A stretch of 64,000 nt of DNA from Paraburkholderia nodosa DSM 21604 (GCF_000519185.1 NZ_JAFA01000014.1:124001-188000), one strand, 5' to 3'; counted from the first letter of the stretch, positions 33,262-42,250 are shown. Notes: generated by a model not told the origin, from the sequence alone. Program-made: numbers and translations.

Positions 33262-35340
33262 ATGTTCTGGAACGCCTTCAAACCCCTGGTCCGCGTCGCG
33301 CCCAAAGTACGCGCGCTTTGCATGCCGTGGCTGCTTCTTGCCACACGCGTCTGGTTCGGGCAGGTCGTGCTCGTGCATCAGATCATGGCCATGGCGCAAG
33401 GCAATCAGGGCGGCTTAACCGGCGCCGGATTGCATGCTCCGTCCAGCGTGGAGGCAGCGCTGCACGGTATCGTGCCGCTCCTGCTCACCGCTGGCCTCTT
33501 GACCCGACCCATAGCGCTTGTGTTGCTGGTTGGCGGCTACGGATCGATCGCCCTCGGTCCGGGCGGCGCAACGCTTGTTTTGCTCGCGTGGCTGGTCGTG
33601 CTGGGTCCGGGAACGTTCTCCCTCGACGCGATGTTGGCGCGAGGCCTGGCGTGGGCTCCACTTGGCCCGGCCCGACAGATCAGGAAAGGCTACGAGCTGC
33701 TAGAACGATTTGTGTCCCCTGTGCTCCTGCTCTTCTCGCGCGCGGGCATAGCGGCGTCGCTCAGTCTCGCTTCGGCATTGACGCCTTCCCTTTTCGGGCA
33801 GGCTGCCCATCAAGGTCTGACGACACTGTTCGCCTACCCCTCATGGATCGCTGCGCTGCTCGCATTCTGCATCGCCTTCGGCTGCATGACGCGGCCGGCG
33901 ATGTTCATCTATGCCGCCATGGTTCCACTCGCTGGCATCGCCATGGCCATGGACGACCGGCTGGCCATTCTTCTCTTGCTGCTTATGTTTGTCGCCACGG
34001 GGCCCGGCGTCATCTCGGTGGATCATTGGCTCGCCCGCTGGGTGCTCGACAGCCCGGACAGAGAAAAAGGCACGTTGAATGCGTATCCACATGTCGTGGT
34101 GGTAGGCGGTGGCTTTGGCGGGCTCGAGACCGTTCGCGGCCTACGCAATTCGCACTGCCGGATCACCCTCATCGACCAGCGGAATCATCATCTGTTTCAG
34201 CCGCTGCTCTACCAGATCGCGACAGCGGCGTTGTCGCCTGGAGAAATCGCAACGCCGATCCGAAGCCTCTTTCGTGGACAGCGAAACGTCCAGGTCCGTC
34301 TGGGAACCGTCACAGGCATCGACACTGCCACCCGCGAAGTGCTGATCGGCAAAGCCAGCCTGAAATTCGACTATCTCGTTCTCGCGACCGGCGCACGTCA
34401 CAGCTATTTCGGCAACGATCACTGGGCGCCGTACGCGCCCGGGCTAAAGAGCATAGAGGACGCGACCTCGATCAGGAGCCGTCTGCTGCGGGCATTTGAA
34501 GAGGCGGAAACGGCCGCCGACGCAGCAGCCCGCGCCGCATGGCTGACGTTCATCATCGTCGGCGGAGGACCAACGGGTATCGAGCTGGCCGGCGCCATCG
34601 CCGAACTCGCGCACCATGGGATGGATCAGGAATATCGCGCAATCGATCCGTCGACATCGCGCGTCATTCTGGTTCATGCCGGACCCCGCGTTCTGCCGAC
34701 ATTCCCGCCGTCCCTGTCTGCCGCCGCGGAACGTTCCCTTCGCAAGCTGGGTGTCACGATCTACCTCGATACCAGGGTGCTGGGCGTCGATCAGGAGGGC
34801 GCCGATCTCGGCAAGGATCGAATTGCATCCCGCACCATCCTGTGGGCTGCCGGGGTGGCGGCGTCTCCGGTCGCCCGATGGCTAAAGCAGCCAGAGGACG
34901 CGTCTGGACGAATCAAGGTGAACGACGACCTCTCTGTTCCGGCAGCTGAAGGCATCTATGCAATTGGCGATGCCGCTTCGAGTCTGGGCTGGAACGGAGT
35001 AGCGGTGCCGGGGTTGGCGCCAGCCGCCAAACAGCAGGGAAGATATGCCGCGCGGGTGATCAACGCACAGCTTGCGGGTCGCCGTCGTCCGCCGCCGTTT
35101 CGATACAGACATTTCGGCAGCCTGGCAACGATCGGGCGTCAGGCCGCGGTGGCGGAAATCGGCCCCATCCGCATGTGGGGTGCGCCAGCGTGGTGGTTCT
35201 GGGGCGCCGCACACATCGCGTTCCTCACCGGCGGGCCGAACAGGGTGAAAGTCATGCTGGATTGGCTCTGGGCCTATGCCACCTACCGACGCAGCACGCG
35301 ACTCATTACCGGCCCGGCTTCCGACAGGCAGCCGGATTGA
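33262..35340 (+). CDS. DoxX-like membrane domain fused to type II NADH dehydrogenase
   Basis: A 692-residue fusion. Residues 1-270 hold about eight membrane helices that read as two DoxX-like units (LLLATRVWFGQVVLVHQ near 24, GLLTRPIALVLLVGGYGSIALGPGG near 85, and a second set ending in GPGVISVDHWLARW). From about residue 280 the protein is an NDH-2: VVVVGGGFGGLETVRGL (FAD site), NHHLFQPLLYQIATAALSPGEIA, FIIVGGGPTGIELAGAIAEL (NADH site) and YAIGDAA. It should oxidise NADH and pass electrons to quinone at the membrane. AAGGGT before ATG 33262 favours this start over 33238. It is 52 bp after nrsF and may belong to the same transcript. Confidence 0.88.
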   Translation: MFWNAFKPLVRVAPKVRALCMPWLLLATRVWFGQVVLVHQIMAMAQGNQGGLTGAGLHAPSSVEAALHGIVPLLLTAGLLTRPIALVLLVGGYGSIALGPGGATLVLLAWLVVLGPGTFSLDAMLARGLAWAPLGPARQIRKGYELLERFVSPVLLLFSRAGIAASLSLASALTPSLFGQAAHQGLTTLFAYPSWIAALLAFCIAFGCMTRPAMFIYAAMVPLAGIAMAMDDRLAILLLLLMFVATGPGVISVDHWLARWVLDSPDREKGTLNAYPHVVVVGGGFGGLETVRGLRNSHCRITLIDQRNHHLFQPLLYQIATAALSPGEIATPIRSLFRGQRNVQVRLGTVTGIDTATREVLIGKASLKFDYLVLATGARHSYFGNDHWAPYAPGLKSIEDATSIRSRLLRAFEEAETAADAAARAAWLTFIIVGGGPTGIELAGAIAELAHHGMDQEYRAIDPSTSRVILVHAGPRVLPTFPPSLSAAAERSLRKLGVTIYLDTRVLGVDQEGADLGKDRIASRTILWAAGVAASPVARWLKQPEDASGRIKVNDDLSVPAAEGIYAIGDAASSLGWNGVAVPGLAPAAKQQGRYAARVINAQLAGRRRPPPFRYRHFGSLATIGRQAAVAEIGPIRMWGAPAWWFWGAAHIAFLTGGPNRVKVMLDWLWAYATYRRSTRLITGPASDRQPD

Positions 35341-35433
35341 TGTTCGCAGTGCACAAACCGGTCGCTTGCCGCGCTCGGCGCGCCGCCAGCTGAAGCGCGC
35401 GCGCCGGCCTGCCGCCAACCCGCTTGCGCCTGC

Positions 35434-36351
35434 TTATGCGCCATCCGGGGTCATCTGCTCCTCGCGCGCGTACTGCGTCGGCGGCCGGCCGACGTGCCGC
35501 GTGAAGGCAACGCTGAACGTGCTGGCCGAACTGTAGCCGACAAGTTGTGCAATCTCGGCGATACGGCCGTGATTGCGGCGCAACAGATCCTTCGCGAGCG
35601 CCATGCGCCAGGTCAGCAGGTATTCCATCGGCGCGACGCCGACTGCACGGCTGAAGCGCTCGAAAAAGGTCGAGCGTGAGAGCGCGGCCTCCTTCGCGAG
35701 CGCGGCAACTGTCCACGGCTTCGTCGGGTGCTCGTGCATCTCCCGGATCGCTGCCGCGAGACGGCTATCGGAGAGTCCGCGCACGAGACCCGGTGGCGCA
35801 TACGTTCCCGCCGTGGATCGTAGTGCTTCGATGAGCAGCACTTCCAGCAGGCGGGAGAGCACGACTTCGCGCGCAGGCCGCTGCTCTCTCGATTCCTCGC
35901 GCACGAGTTTTACGAGCGTGGCCAGCCGTTCCTGGCCGCGGACATGCACGAGTTGCGGCAGTAGCGAAACCAGCAGCGATGAATCCGGCGACCCGAAGCT
36001 GCAGTGGCCCGCCACCATGCGCGAGTCGACCGCCTGGTCCGCAGCGCCGATTCTGAATTCATTGTTGCCCAGCGCGACGGGCGTCACTGGCTCGACGTCC
36101 GGCGGCGGAGGCTCGAGGCTGCTAATCCCGATGCCATAGGACGCAGGAATCAGGACGAAGTCACCGGCCACGAGCTCGAGCGGCGCATGATCGTCGATCG
36201 TGATGCAACACCCGCCATCGAGGATGACGCAATAGAAAGGCTCGCCCGCACCCGAACGACTGATGCGCCAGGGGCCGGTGCCGAGGACGAGTTTGGAGTA
36301 GCGCGCACTCGGCTGCAGCAGCGTCACGACTTCAGCCAACGGATCGATCAT
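35434..36351 (-). CDS. AraC-family regulator with cupin sensor domain
   Basis: A 305-residue regulator. The N-terminal cupin (AraC_binding type) includes GEPFYCVILDGGCCITIDDHAPLELVAGDFVLIPA near residues 36-70. The C-terminal AraC DNA-binding domain has WTVAALAKEAALSRSTFFERFSRAVG near 218 and IAEIAQLVGYSSASTFSVAFTRHVGRPP near 268. It is divergent from two SDR genes 101 bp away, the usual arrangement for control of SDR reductases responding to small electrophiles. Confidence 0.92.
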   Translation of the reverse strand: MIDPLAEVVTLLQPSARYSKLVLGTGPWRISRSGAGEPFYCVILDGGCCITIDDHAPLELVAGDFVLIPASYGIGISSLEPPPPDVEPVTPVALGNNEFRIGAADQAVDSRMVAGHCSFGSPDSSLLVSLLPQLVHVRGQERLATLVKLVREESREQRPAREVVLSRLLEVLLIEALRSTAGTYAPPGLVRGLSDSRLAAAIREMHEHPTKPWTVAALAKEAALSRSTFFERFSRAVGVAPMEYLLTWRMALAKDLLRRNHGRIAEIAQLVGYSSASTFSVAFTRHVGRPPTQYAREEQMTPDGA

Positions 36352-36452
36352 GGCCGGACTCCTGCAAACGAAATTCGGACCTTTGATTGTAGCAAGTACG
36401 GACTGCGCGATCTATCGTATGGACACACGCAAACCATGCCAAAGGAGATTCC

Positions 36453-37202
36453 ATGCAAACCGTGCTGATCACCGGCTGCTCGTCCGGATTCGGGCTCGAG
36501 ATCGCCCGCTACTTCCTGGCCCGTGACTGGCGGGTCGTCGCCACGATGCGTACGCCGCGCGACGACGTGCTGCCGCGTTCAGAGCACCTGCGCGTGCTGG
36601 CGCTCGACGTCACGAAGCCGGAGAGCATACGCGAGGCCGTCATGGCCGCGGGCCCGATCGACGTCCTCGTCAACAATGCGGGCTTCGGCGCGGCTTCCCC
36701 GGCTGAACTGGTTCCAATCGAGGCCGTCCGCGAGGTCTTCGAGACCAACACGTTCGGCACGATCGCGGTGACGCAAGCCGTGCTGCCCCAGTTCCGCGAG
36801 CGCAAGGCGGGCGTCATCGCGAACGTCACGTCGAGTGTGACGTTGAAGGCGCTGCCGCTGATCGGCGCGTACCGCGCCAGCAAGGCGGCAGTGAACGCGT
36901 TCACCGAATCGATGGCGCTGGAACTCGAACCGTTCGGCGTGCGGGTGCGCCTCGTGCTGCCGGGCCGTTCGCTGGAGACACGCTTTGGAGAGAACGCGCG
37001 GGCCCACATCCATGGCTTCGACAATGAAGCCTACGCCGGTCTCGTCAAAGAAGTCCTCGCGCGTCTGGAGGACACGGCGTCCCCCCTCACCCAGGCACAG
37101 GACGTCGCCGAGGCCGTGTGGCGCGCGGCGACGGACCCCTCGACTCCGATGCGTATTCCCGCCGGCGCCGATGCCGAAGCATGGGCAGCTGAGGTGAGCT
37201 AA
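36453..37202 (+). CDS. Short-chain dehydrogenase/reductase
   Basis: A 249-residue classical SDR: TGCSSGFG (residues 7-14) binds the nucleotide, NNAGFG is near 74, and the active site is S128, Y140 and K144. It follows the ketoreductase-like subgroup that modifies aldehydes or ketones with NADPH. It is divergent from the AraC gene and 19 bp before the second SDR gene, so likely part of an AraC-controlled pair. Confidence 0.93.
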   Translation: MQTVLITGCSSGFGLEIARYFLARDWRVVATMRTPRDDVLPRSEHLRVLALDVTKPESIREAVMAAGPIDVLVNNAGFGAASPAELVPIEAVREVFETNTFGTIAVTQAVLPQFRERKAGVIANVTSSVTLKALPLIGAYRASKAAVNAFTESMALELEPFGVRVRLVLPGRSLETRFGENARAHIHGFDNEAYAGLVKEVLARLEDTASPLTQAQDVAEAVWRAATDPSTPMRIPAGADAEAWAAEVS

Positions 37203-37221
37203 TCAATACCAGGAGGTTTCC

Positions 37222-37980
37222 ATGCAGGACAATGTCATCGCCCTCGTCACCGGGGCCAATCAGGGAATCGGTCTTCAGATCGCGAAGGATCTCGCGTCAC
37301 ACGGCCTCACGGTGCTCGTCGGGTCGCGCAATCTCGAACGCGGTGAGGCCGCGGCCAGGGAGGTTGGGCCGAACGCGCGTGCGCTCCAGCTCGACGTGAC
37401 GGATCACGCTTCGATCGCAGCGGCCGCGCAGCGCATTCGCGACGAGCATGGCCGCCTCGACGTGCTCGTCAACAACGCCGCGATTTCGAGCACGAACCGG
37501 CAACCCGGCCAGTCGGTCGAGGACTTCGCGAAGACCACCCGCCCGAGCAATGTCTCCCTCGACGAAATGCGCGCGGTGTGGGACACCAACGTGTTCGGCG
37601 TGCTGGCCGTTTATCAGGCGATGCTGCCGCTCCTGCGCAAATCGACGGCCGCCTGCATCCTCAACGTGTCGAGTGGCGTTGGGTCGCTCACGACGAACTC
37701 GGACCCTGCGTTCCCATGGCGCTCGATCTTCGGTCCGGTATACCCCGCCTCCAAGACGGCGCTCAACGCATTGACCGTTGCGATGGCGATCGAGCTGGAG
37801 CCGGAGGGAATCAGGGTCAACGCCGTCTCGCCGGGCTACACCCGCACGAACCTCAACGGCTATACGGGCACGGAGACCGTCGAGGAAGGGGCCCGCGAAG
37901 CGGTGCGCGTCATTTTGCTGGGACCGGACGGCCCGTCGGGGACATTCACCCGCTGGGAAAATCAGACGATTCCGTGGTGA
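37222..37980 (+). CDS. Short-chain dehydrogenase/reductase
   Basis: A 252-residue classical SDR with TGANQGIG (residues 10-17), NNAAIS near 84, and catalytic S150, Y174 and K178. The insertion between Ser and Tyr (LTTNSDPAFPWRSIFGPV) is of the carbonyl-reductase-like type. AGGAGG lies 8 bp before the start. It appears co-transcribed with the preceding SDR. Confidence 0.93.
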   Translation: MQDNVIALVTGANQGIGLQIAKDLASHGLTVLVGSRNLERGEAAAREVGPNARALQLDVTDHASIAAAAQRIRDEHGRLDVLVNNAAISSTNRQPGQSVEDFAKTTRPSNVSLDEMRAVWDTNVFGVLAVYQAMLPLLRKSTAACILNVSSGVGSLTTNSDPAFPWRSIFGPVYPASKTALNALTVAMAIELEPEGIRVNAVSPGYTRTNLNGYTGTETVEEGAREAVRVILLGPDGPSGTFTRWENQTIPW

Positions 37981-38402
37981 GCCAGGGGCCGCTGAAGCAT
38001 CTTCGCCAAAGGCGACGCGCGCGATCTAGCCCAGACTGCAGTGCGCCGCAAGATTCCCTAATTTTATTGTTGTGCTGTGCCGACACGACCCGCCGCTATT
38101 TTTGTCGGCTAGAAGAATGTCACACGCCTTGCGTAATCTGGCGATGCGCCTGAACACGGAATAGCCCCCGTTAGGTGCACCCCTCGGCCGCGTCCCTGTA
38201 TGCGGCTTTTTTTTATGCACTGCAAACATTTGAGGCCGCCTTGCCTTGCGGCCGCGAACGGCCAATCGAGGTTCGCACCGCCGCGGCATTCGTGGCAGGG
38301 CGAGCTGACATCGAACATCCAGCGCTGATACGCCGCCGCAATGGCAGACCTGCCAGTAAGTGAAAACCTCGCTCCGGGTTCGGCGCACCGCTCCCCGAGC
38401 CG
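37981..38402. other. Intergenic region; one minus-strand CxxC frame
   Basis: About 420 bp lie between the convergent SDR and methionine-aminopeptidase genes. A 69-codon minus-strand frame (38109-38318) has C-H-E-C and C-L-Q-C pairs 20 residues apart, but no ribosome-binding site or recognised family, and a plus-strand terminator runs through it. I do not call a gene. Confidence 0.4.
38187..38214 (+). terminator. Rho-independent terminator
   Basis: GCCGC (38187-38191) pairs with GCGGC (38202-38206) across a 10-nt loop and is followed by eight T residues. It is 207 bp after the second SDR stop, so it ends that operon's long 3' region or an unannotated transcript. Confidence 0.55.
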
Positions 38403-39170
38403 TCAGTTGAGCATCGTTTCCCCGGGGCGCAGCGTCAAGACCCGTACGCCGTTTCGGGTCACGGCTACGGTGTGCTCGAACTGAGCGGACAGTTGCCCGT
38501 CGCGTGTAACGACCGTCCAGCCATCCTCTTCGGTCCAAACGGCAGACCTCCCCTGGTTAAACATCGGTTCGATGGTGAACACCATTCCTTCGCGCAACAT
38601 CAAACCTGTTTTCGGCTTTCCCCAATGCAGCACCTGAGGATCCTCGTGCATTTCCCGCCCAATGCCATGCCCGCAGTATTCCCTTACGACCGAATAGCCA
38701 TTTCTGCGGGCGTGCCGCTCAATGGCATGACCCACATCGCCAAGTCTGGCACCGGGACGAACGGCCCTGATTCCTTTCCACATCGCTTCGTAGGTCACTT
38801 GCACGAGCCGTTTGGCCAGTGGCGACACCTCACCAACCAAATATGTTTTGCTGGAATCAGCGATATATCCATTCTTCTCCAACGTGATGTCGAAATTGAC
38901 GATGTCCCCGCTCCGCAAAACGTCTGTCGTGGAAGGAACGCCGTGGCAAACCACGTTATTGCGGGAAGCGTTGAGCGCGTAGGCGTAGCCGTACTGGCCT
39001 TTGCTTGCCGGGCGTGCCTTGAACTCATCGACGATGAGGCTATCGACCATGTCATTCACTTGCATCGTCGACATGCCGATCAAGCTCAATGTATCCAGAT
39101 AGCCAAATACGTCCGCCAGCAACTTGCCCGACTCCGCCAGCAATTCGATTTCTTCCAGCCGTTTGGTCAT
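38403..39170 (-). CDS. map: Type I methionine aminopeptidase, paired with a ParD-like gene
   Basis: A 255-residue metalloprotease that removes N-terminal methionine. All five metal ligands are in place: D94 and D105 (NFDITLEKNGYIADSS), H168 (CGHGIG), E201 (TIEPM) and E232 (QFEHTV), plus H76 (CHGVP). There is no N-terminal zinc-finger extension. It is unlikely to be the housekeeping copy, which normally precedes rpsB. Instead its start overlaps the stop of a ParD-like antitoxin gene by 4 bp, and both lie under a large inverted repeat, a toxin-antitoxin-like layout. Confidence 0.93.
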   Translation of the reverse strand: MTKRLEEIELLAESGKLLADVFGYLDTLSLIGMSTMQVNDMVDSLIVDEFKARPASKGQYGYAYALNASRNNVVCHGVPSTTDVLRSGDIVNFDITLEKNGYIADSSKTYLVGEVSPLAKRLVQVTYEAMWKGIRAVRPGARLGDVGHAIERHARRNGYSVVREYCGHGIGREMHEDPQVLHWGKPKTGLMLREGMVFTIEPMFNQGRSAVWTEEDGWTVVTRDGQLSAQFEHTVAVTRNGVRVLTLRPGETMLN

Positions 39171-39379
39171 GGTGTAGCCACGTTGACGGATTGCGCTACA
39201 ACGCCAGCGGCTCTGAGTTCGCGGGCAACGATCTCATTGAACCCCATCGTCGGATTCATTTCGCACAACATACCGATCTTGATCCAGAAGGCCGCTTGCG
39301 CATTGATTGACCGGCACGAAACTGCGCTTGCCTTTCGTATCTGATCGTGCAGCTCGTCGTCGATATTCACGATACCCAT
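39167..39379 (-). CDS. ParD-like antitoxin-type DNA-binding protein
   Basis: A 70-residue protein of the ParD-like family. MGIVNIDDELHDQIRKASAV is the ribbon-helix-helix opening, and SINAQAAFWIKIGMLCEMNP is the second helix with the family's AxFWIKIG motif. The C-terminal tail MGFNEIVARELRAAG is the part that would bind a partner. Its stop overlaps the methionine-aminopeptidase start (ATGA). A 34-bp inverted repeat lies 12 bp upstream, as expected for autoregulation. Confidence 0.82.
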   Translation of the reverse strand: MGIVNIDDELHDQIRKASAVSCRSINAQAAFWIKIGMLCEMNPTMGFNEIVARELRAAGVVAQSVNVATP

Positions 39380-39390
39380 GTGCCACTCCA

Positions 39391-39424
39391 TCCGTATATG
39401 ATTCGTATATGTATCATATACGGA
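39391..39424. promoter_or_regulatory. 34-bp inverted repeat, operator of the parD-like/map operon
   Basis: Arms TCCGTATATGAT (39391-39402) and ATCATATACGGA (39413-39424) are perfect inverse copies 10 bp apart, and the spacer repeats CGTATATG. Such repeated short half-sites are what ribbon-helix-helix dimers bind cooperatively. Confidence 0.7.
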
Positions 39425-39608
39425 AACAGGACGACAGTGCAAGCGCCGTGGCGATATCGCGCGGGGATGAGCGGCGAGCGGGCAGAACGCGCCGCTCGCA
39501 TCTCGCAAGCCGACCGGGCGCGAGGAAAGGGGTACCATGAGAAAGCTATCGAACGCCAGGCTGATCCGCGCCTGAGCGTGTAACGTCTCCGTACCCAGGG
39601 GGCCCGCC

Positions 39609-39965
39609 ATGATCCAGTATCACTCCACTCCCGATTCGCCGGTCGTCGAAATCACCGTCGAAGGCAAAATCACCGACCACGATCTGCGCGAAGCCATCGA
39701 GCGCATGCGTGGCGATCTTGAACTGAACGGGAAGACCCGTGTGCTCGAACGCATCGAGCACTTCAGCGGTATCGAGCCGAAGGCGCTGTGGACCGACATG
39801 ACGCTCGGCGTCTCCCTCGCCCGCAAGGTCACACGCGCCGCGGTGGTGGCCGACGCGGCCTGGATTCGCGCCTCGATGCATTTGGCCCGATTCTTTACCA
39901 AGGCTGAAATCAAGGCGTTCCACACTAACGAACTGGAGCAGGCGCGAGCCTGGATCAACGCCTGA
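39609..39965 (+). CDS. SpoIIAA-like (STAS/SEC14-like) protein
   Basis: A 118-residue single-domain protein. VVEITVEGKITDHDLREAIERM opens it, and KVTRAAVVADAAWIRASMHLARFF (about residues 72-95) and a C-terminal ELEQARAWIN helix match the SpoIIAA-like family, small lipid- or partner-binding domains of unknown role. A G-rich stretch precedes the ATG. No operon partner is visible. Confidence 0.82.
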   Translation: MIQYHSTPDSPVVEITVEGKITDHDLREAIERMRGDLELNGKTRVLERIEHFSGIEPKALWTDMTLGVSLARKVTRAAVVADAAWIRASMHLARFFTKAEIKAFHTNELEQARAWINA

Positions 39966-40111
39966 ACGTCGCCTGCCGCCGCACGCTTCGGACGGCAGGC
40001 GGCGACGAGCCGGCATTCGTTCCCCAACGTCGGGTTGACTGCTTTCGCAGTCAGGATGGGCTTTGCCTTCATGACAGCGGACAGCGCAGTCGCGAGCACG
40101 GAGAACACAAT

Positions 40112-40816
40112 TTATTCCGGCAGATCGATCCCGCGCGATTGCTTCATATGCTGTTTCCACCGTGCCATCAGTGTTCTTCTCCGCACATCATGCGGCTCGT
40201 CAAGAAACGTGGCGCCGACAATCCGATCCGCCCTGAAGTGACGAAACTCCTGACGTAGTTCGCACCACGCAACAAGTAGTCGGACAGCATCCGCGTACCC
40301 AATGAGCAGCGGCCATATTGTGCGTTCGCTCGCGCGTCCGCGTTCGTCGCGGTAACGGATTCGAAGCTTGCGACCCACGCGAATCCACTCGCGAACCTGC
40401 GCGATGTTCAGCATATCGGCCGGCGACGATTGTGGCGGCGGCGTGCTGACTGTCGGCTCCGCGATGAATGGCCTCAACTGGTCCGGCACCGCCGCCGTGA
40501 TCTTGGCGATCAGATCCTGAGCGGCTCTTGCCAGCACCGGATCGCTTCGTTGGGCGACCCATTGTGCGCCGAGCACGGCGGCTTCCAGCTCATCTGGTGT
40601 CAGCATGAGGGGCGGCATGTCGTAGTGACGGTCGAGCACATAACCAATGCCTGCTTCGCCAGAAATGGGCACACGCTGTCCCATCAGATCGGCGATGTCA
40701 CGATAAACAGTCCGCACGGAGATTTCCAGCTCATCGGACAGAACGCGCGCGGTCACCGGACGCTTTGCGCGTCGAAGAATCTGGATGATCTGGAAGAGTC
40801 GGTCTGCACGCCGCAT
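40112..40816 (-). CDS. YafY-type WYL-domain transcriptional regulator
   Basis: A 234-residue regulator. The N-terminal winged HTH (RLFQIIQILRRAKRPVTARVLSDELEISVRTVYRDIADL) is followed by GEAGIGYVLDRHYDMPPLMLTPDELEA. A WYL-type sensor domain (about residues 135-215) has the characteristic RYRDERGRASERTIWPLLIGYADAVRLLVAWCELR. WYL domains sense nucleic-acid or other ligands. It is divergent from the VOC gene, which it probably controls. Confidence 0.92.
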   Translation of the reverse strand: MRRADRLFQIIQILRRAKRPVTARVLSDELEISVRTVYRDIADLMGQRVPISGEAGIGYVLDRHYDMPPLMLTPDELEAAVLGAQWVAQRSDPVLARAAQDLIAKITAAVPDQLRPFIAEPTVSTPPPQSSPADMLNIAQVREWIRVGRKLRIRYRDERGRASERTIWPLLIGYADAVRLLVAWCELRQEFRHFRADRIVGATFLDEPHDVRRRTLMARWKQHMKQSRGIDLPE

Positions 40817-40966
40817 GACGGAATTTCGCTGCTGACAGAATGGTGGCAGCAGGCCTTTTGTAGGATGCTGGAAAGTCGTCTACCGCGTTAGCGGCGACTT
40901 TATCGCCGGACCTCGAGCTTGCCAACGCTGGTCCGGATACTGGTTTGCCTAATAAAGGACAAGAAA

Positions 40967-41365
40967 ATGGACTTCGTCTCCGCTCGCATTATCACCGATG
41001 ACATCAAACGGCTGGTCCGATTCTACGAGGACATCGGGCTGAAGGCTATCTGGTACACGGAGGAATTCGCAGAACTGTCGACAGCTACCTGCACGCTCGC
41101 AATTGGCAGCAAGCGCACCATGAACCTGTTCGGGTCGGGGGCCGCGATACCGGCAAGCAATCACTCGCTCATTCTCGAATTCCATGTGCCCGATGTCGAT
41201 GAGGTTTACAGCCGGCTCGGCGGGCGGCTCAAAGACGTTGTACAGGCACCTACCACCCAGCCATGGGGCAATCGCTCACTGCTTTTTCGGGATCCGGACG
41301 GCAATCTGGTCAACTTCTTTACGCCGGTCAGCCCGGAGGCAATTCGCAAGTATATGAAGAGGTGA
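40967..41365 (+). CDS. VOC (glyoxalase/bleomycin-resistance fold) family protein
   Basis: A 132-residue protein with two beta-alpha-beta-beta-beta modules. RLVRFYEDIGLKAIW is in the first; LEFHVPDVDEVYSRL and RSLLFRDPDGNLVNFFTPV are in the second, where the family metal-ligand glutamate position is occupied by N or F. AAAGGA lies 7 bp before the ATG. It diverges from a WYL regulator, a common pairing. The substrate is unknown. Confidence 0.9.
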   Translation: MDFVSARIITDDIKRLVRFYEDIGLKAIWYTEEFAELSTATCTLAIGSKRTMNLFGSGAAIPASNHSLILEFHVPDVDEVYSRLGGRLKDVVQAPTTQPWGNRSLLFRDPDGNLVNFFTPVSPEAIRKYMKR

Positions 41366-41633
41366 GTCGTTGCGGCGGGTTGCTCTGTCTCATCCCGCTC
41401 CGCGACTGTCCGTTGTTCTGCATGTATCGGCCATTGCATATTAATTCGTATATCCAACCTATTTTTTATCAGAAGCACCGAAACGACACAGACGGCGCTT
41501 CCCTGGTGCATAGGGATGCTTCCCAGCGCGTCCGACGGGGCAACGAGGGCGGGGAGCGCGAATTCCAGAGCGCCGCTCATCACCATCTGGCATGGGGTAT
41601 GTGACAGCGAGAGGGAGATACGGGGACTAAACG
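41366..41633. other. Non-coding stretch before the hmp remnant
   Basis: About 270 bp without a credible gene. It would be the place of the missing globin and FAD domains of the flavohemoprotein remnant, but no similarity to them is visible. Confidence 0.4.
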
Positions 41634-42250
41634 ATGGCCATCGTATTGCGGCGGTTGCGTGAATATACGCTCAACGGCTGAGATACCGGATCAGCGTCAA
41701 GCGCGAGCCCAACGGCGTCGCTTCGAACTTCCTGCACGACGAAGTTCGCGAAGGAAGCGTGTTAAAGCTCTTTCCGCCTGCTGGCGAATTCACCCTCCGC
41801 GATAGTGACAGGCCCCTAGTACTGATCAGTGGGGGCGTCGGTATCACGCCCACGCTAGCCATGGCGCAAGCGGCTTTGGACGGCAACAAGCGGGACGTCA
41901 TCTTCATCCACTACGCGCGCAATGCGCTGGTGCATGCCTTCGCAGATGTATTCAAGGCGTGGCATGGCCGTTTCCCACGGCTGAAGTCTTACGTCGTCTA
42001 TGAAGAGACTGAAGCACGGGGGACGCAGATTTCCGACGGGCGGCTCCCCGACGGGCATGTTCCCGACGGAGTGGGTCGGCCGACCCTGGAGCAATTGCGA
42101 AAGTGGCTTCCGCCGGCCGACGACGTCGACGCCTACTTCCTGGGTCCAAGACCGTTCATGGCTTTCATCAAGCGGTCACTGCGCGAACTGGGGGTACCCG
42201 AGGATAGAAGCCGATACGAGTTCTTCGGCCCCGCAGAAGCGCTGAATTGA
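41634..42250 (+). pseudogene. hmp: Flavohemoprotein remnant (C-terminal reductase part, frameshifted)
   Basis: From 41681 the frame reads RYRISVKREPNGVASNFLHD, then LFPPAGEFTL, LVLISGGVGITPTLAMAQAAL and finally YFLGPRPFMAFIKRSLRELGV. These are the FAD/NAD(P)H reductase segments of flavohemoprotein Hmp, a nitric-oxide dioxygenase. The globin domain and most of the FAD domain are missing. Just upstream, another frame (41634-41680) encodes RRLREYTLNG, like the preceding Hmp segment, then stops, so a small frameshifting deletion separates the two. The remaining 195 codons cannot make a working enzyme. Confidence 0.78.

Noticed and set aside
38026..38538. A 170-codon minus-strand frame overlapping the end of map
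   Set aside because: It overlaps the aminopeptidase coding region in another frame and shows no similarity or ribosome-binding site.
42000..42060. Short repeated GACGGGC/CCCGACGG units inside the hmp remnant
   Set aside because: They fit the coding pattern DGRLPDGHVPDG and are too short to be a separate repeat element.
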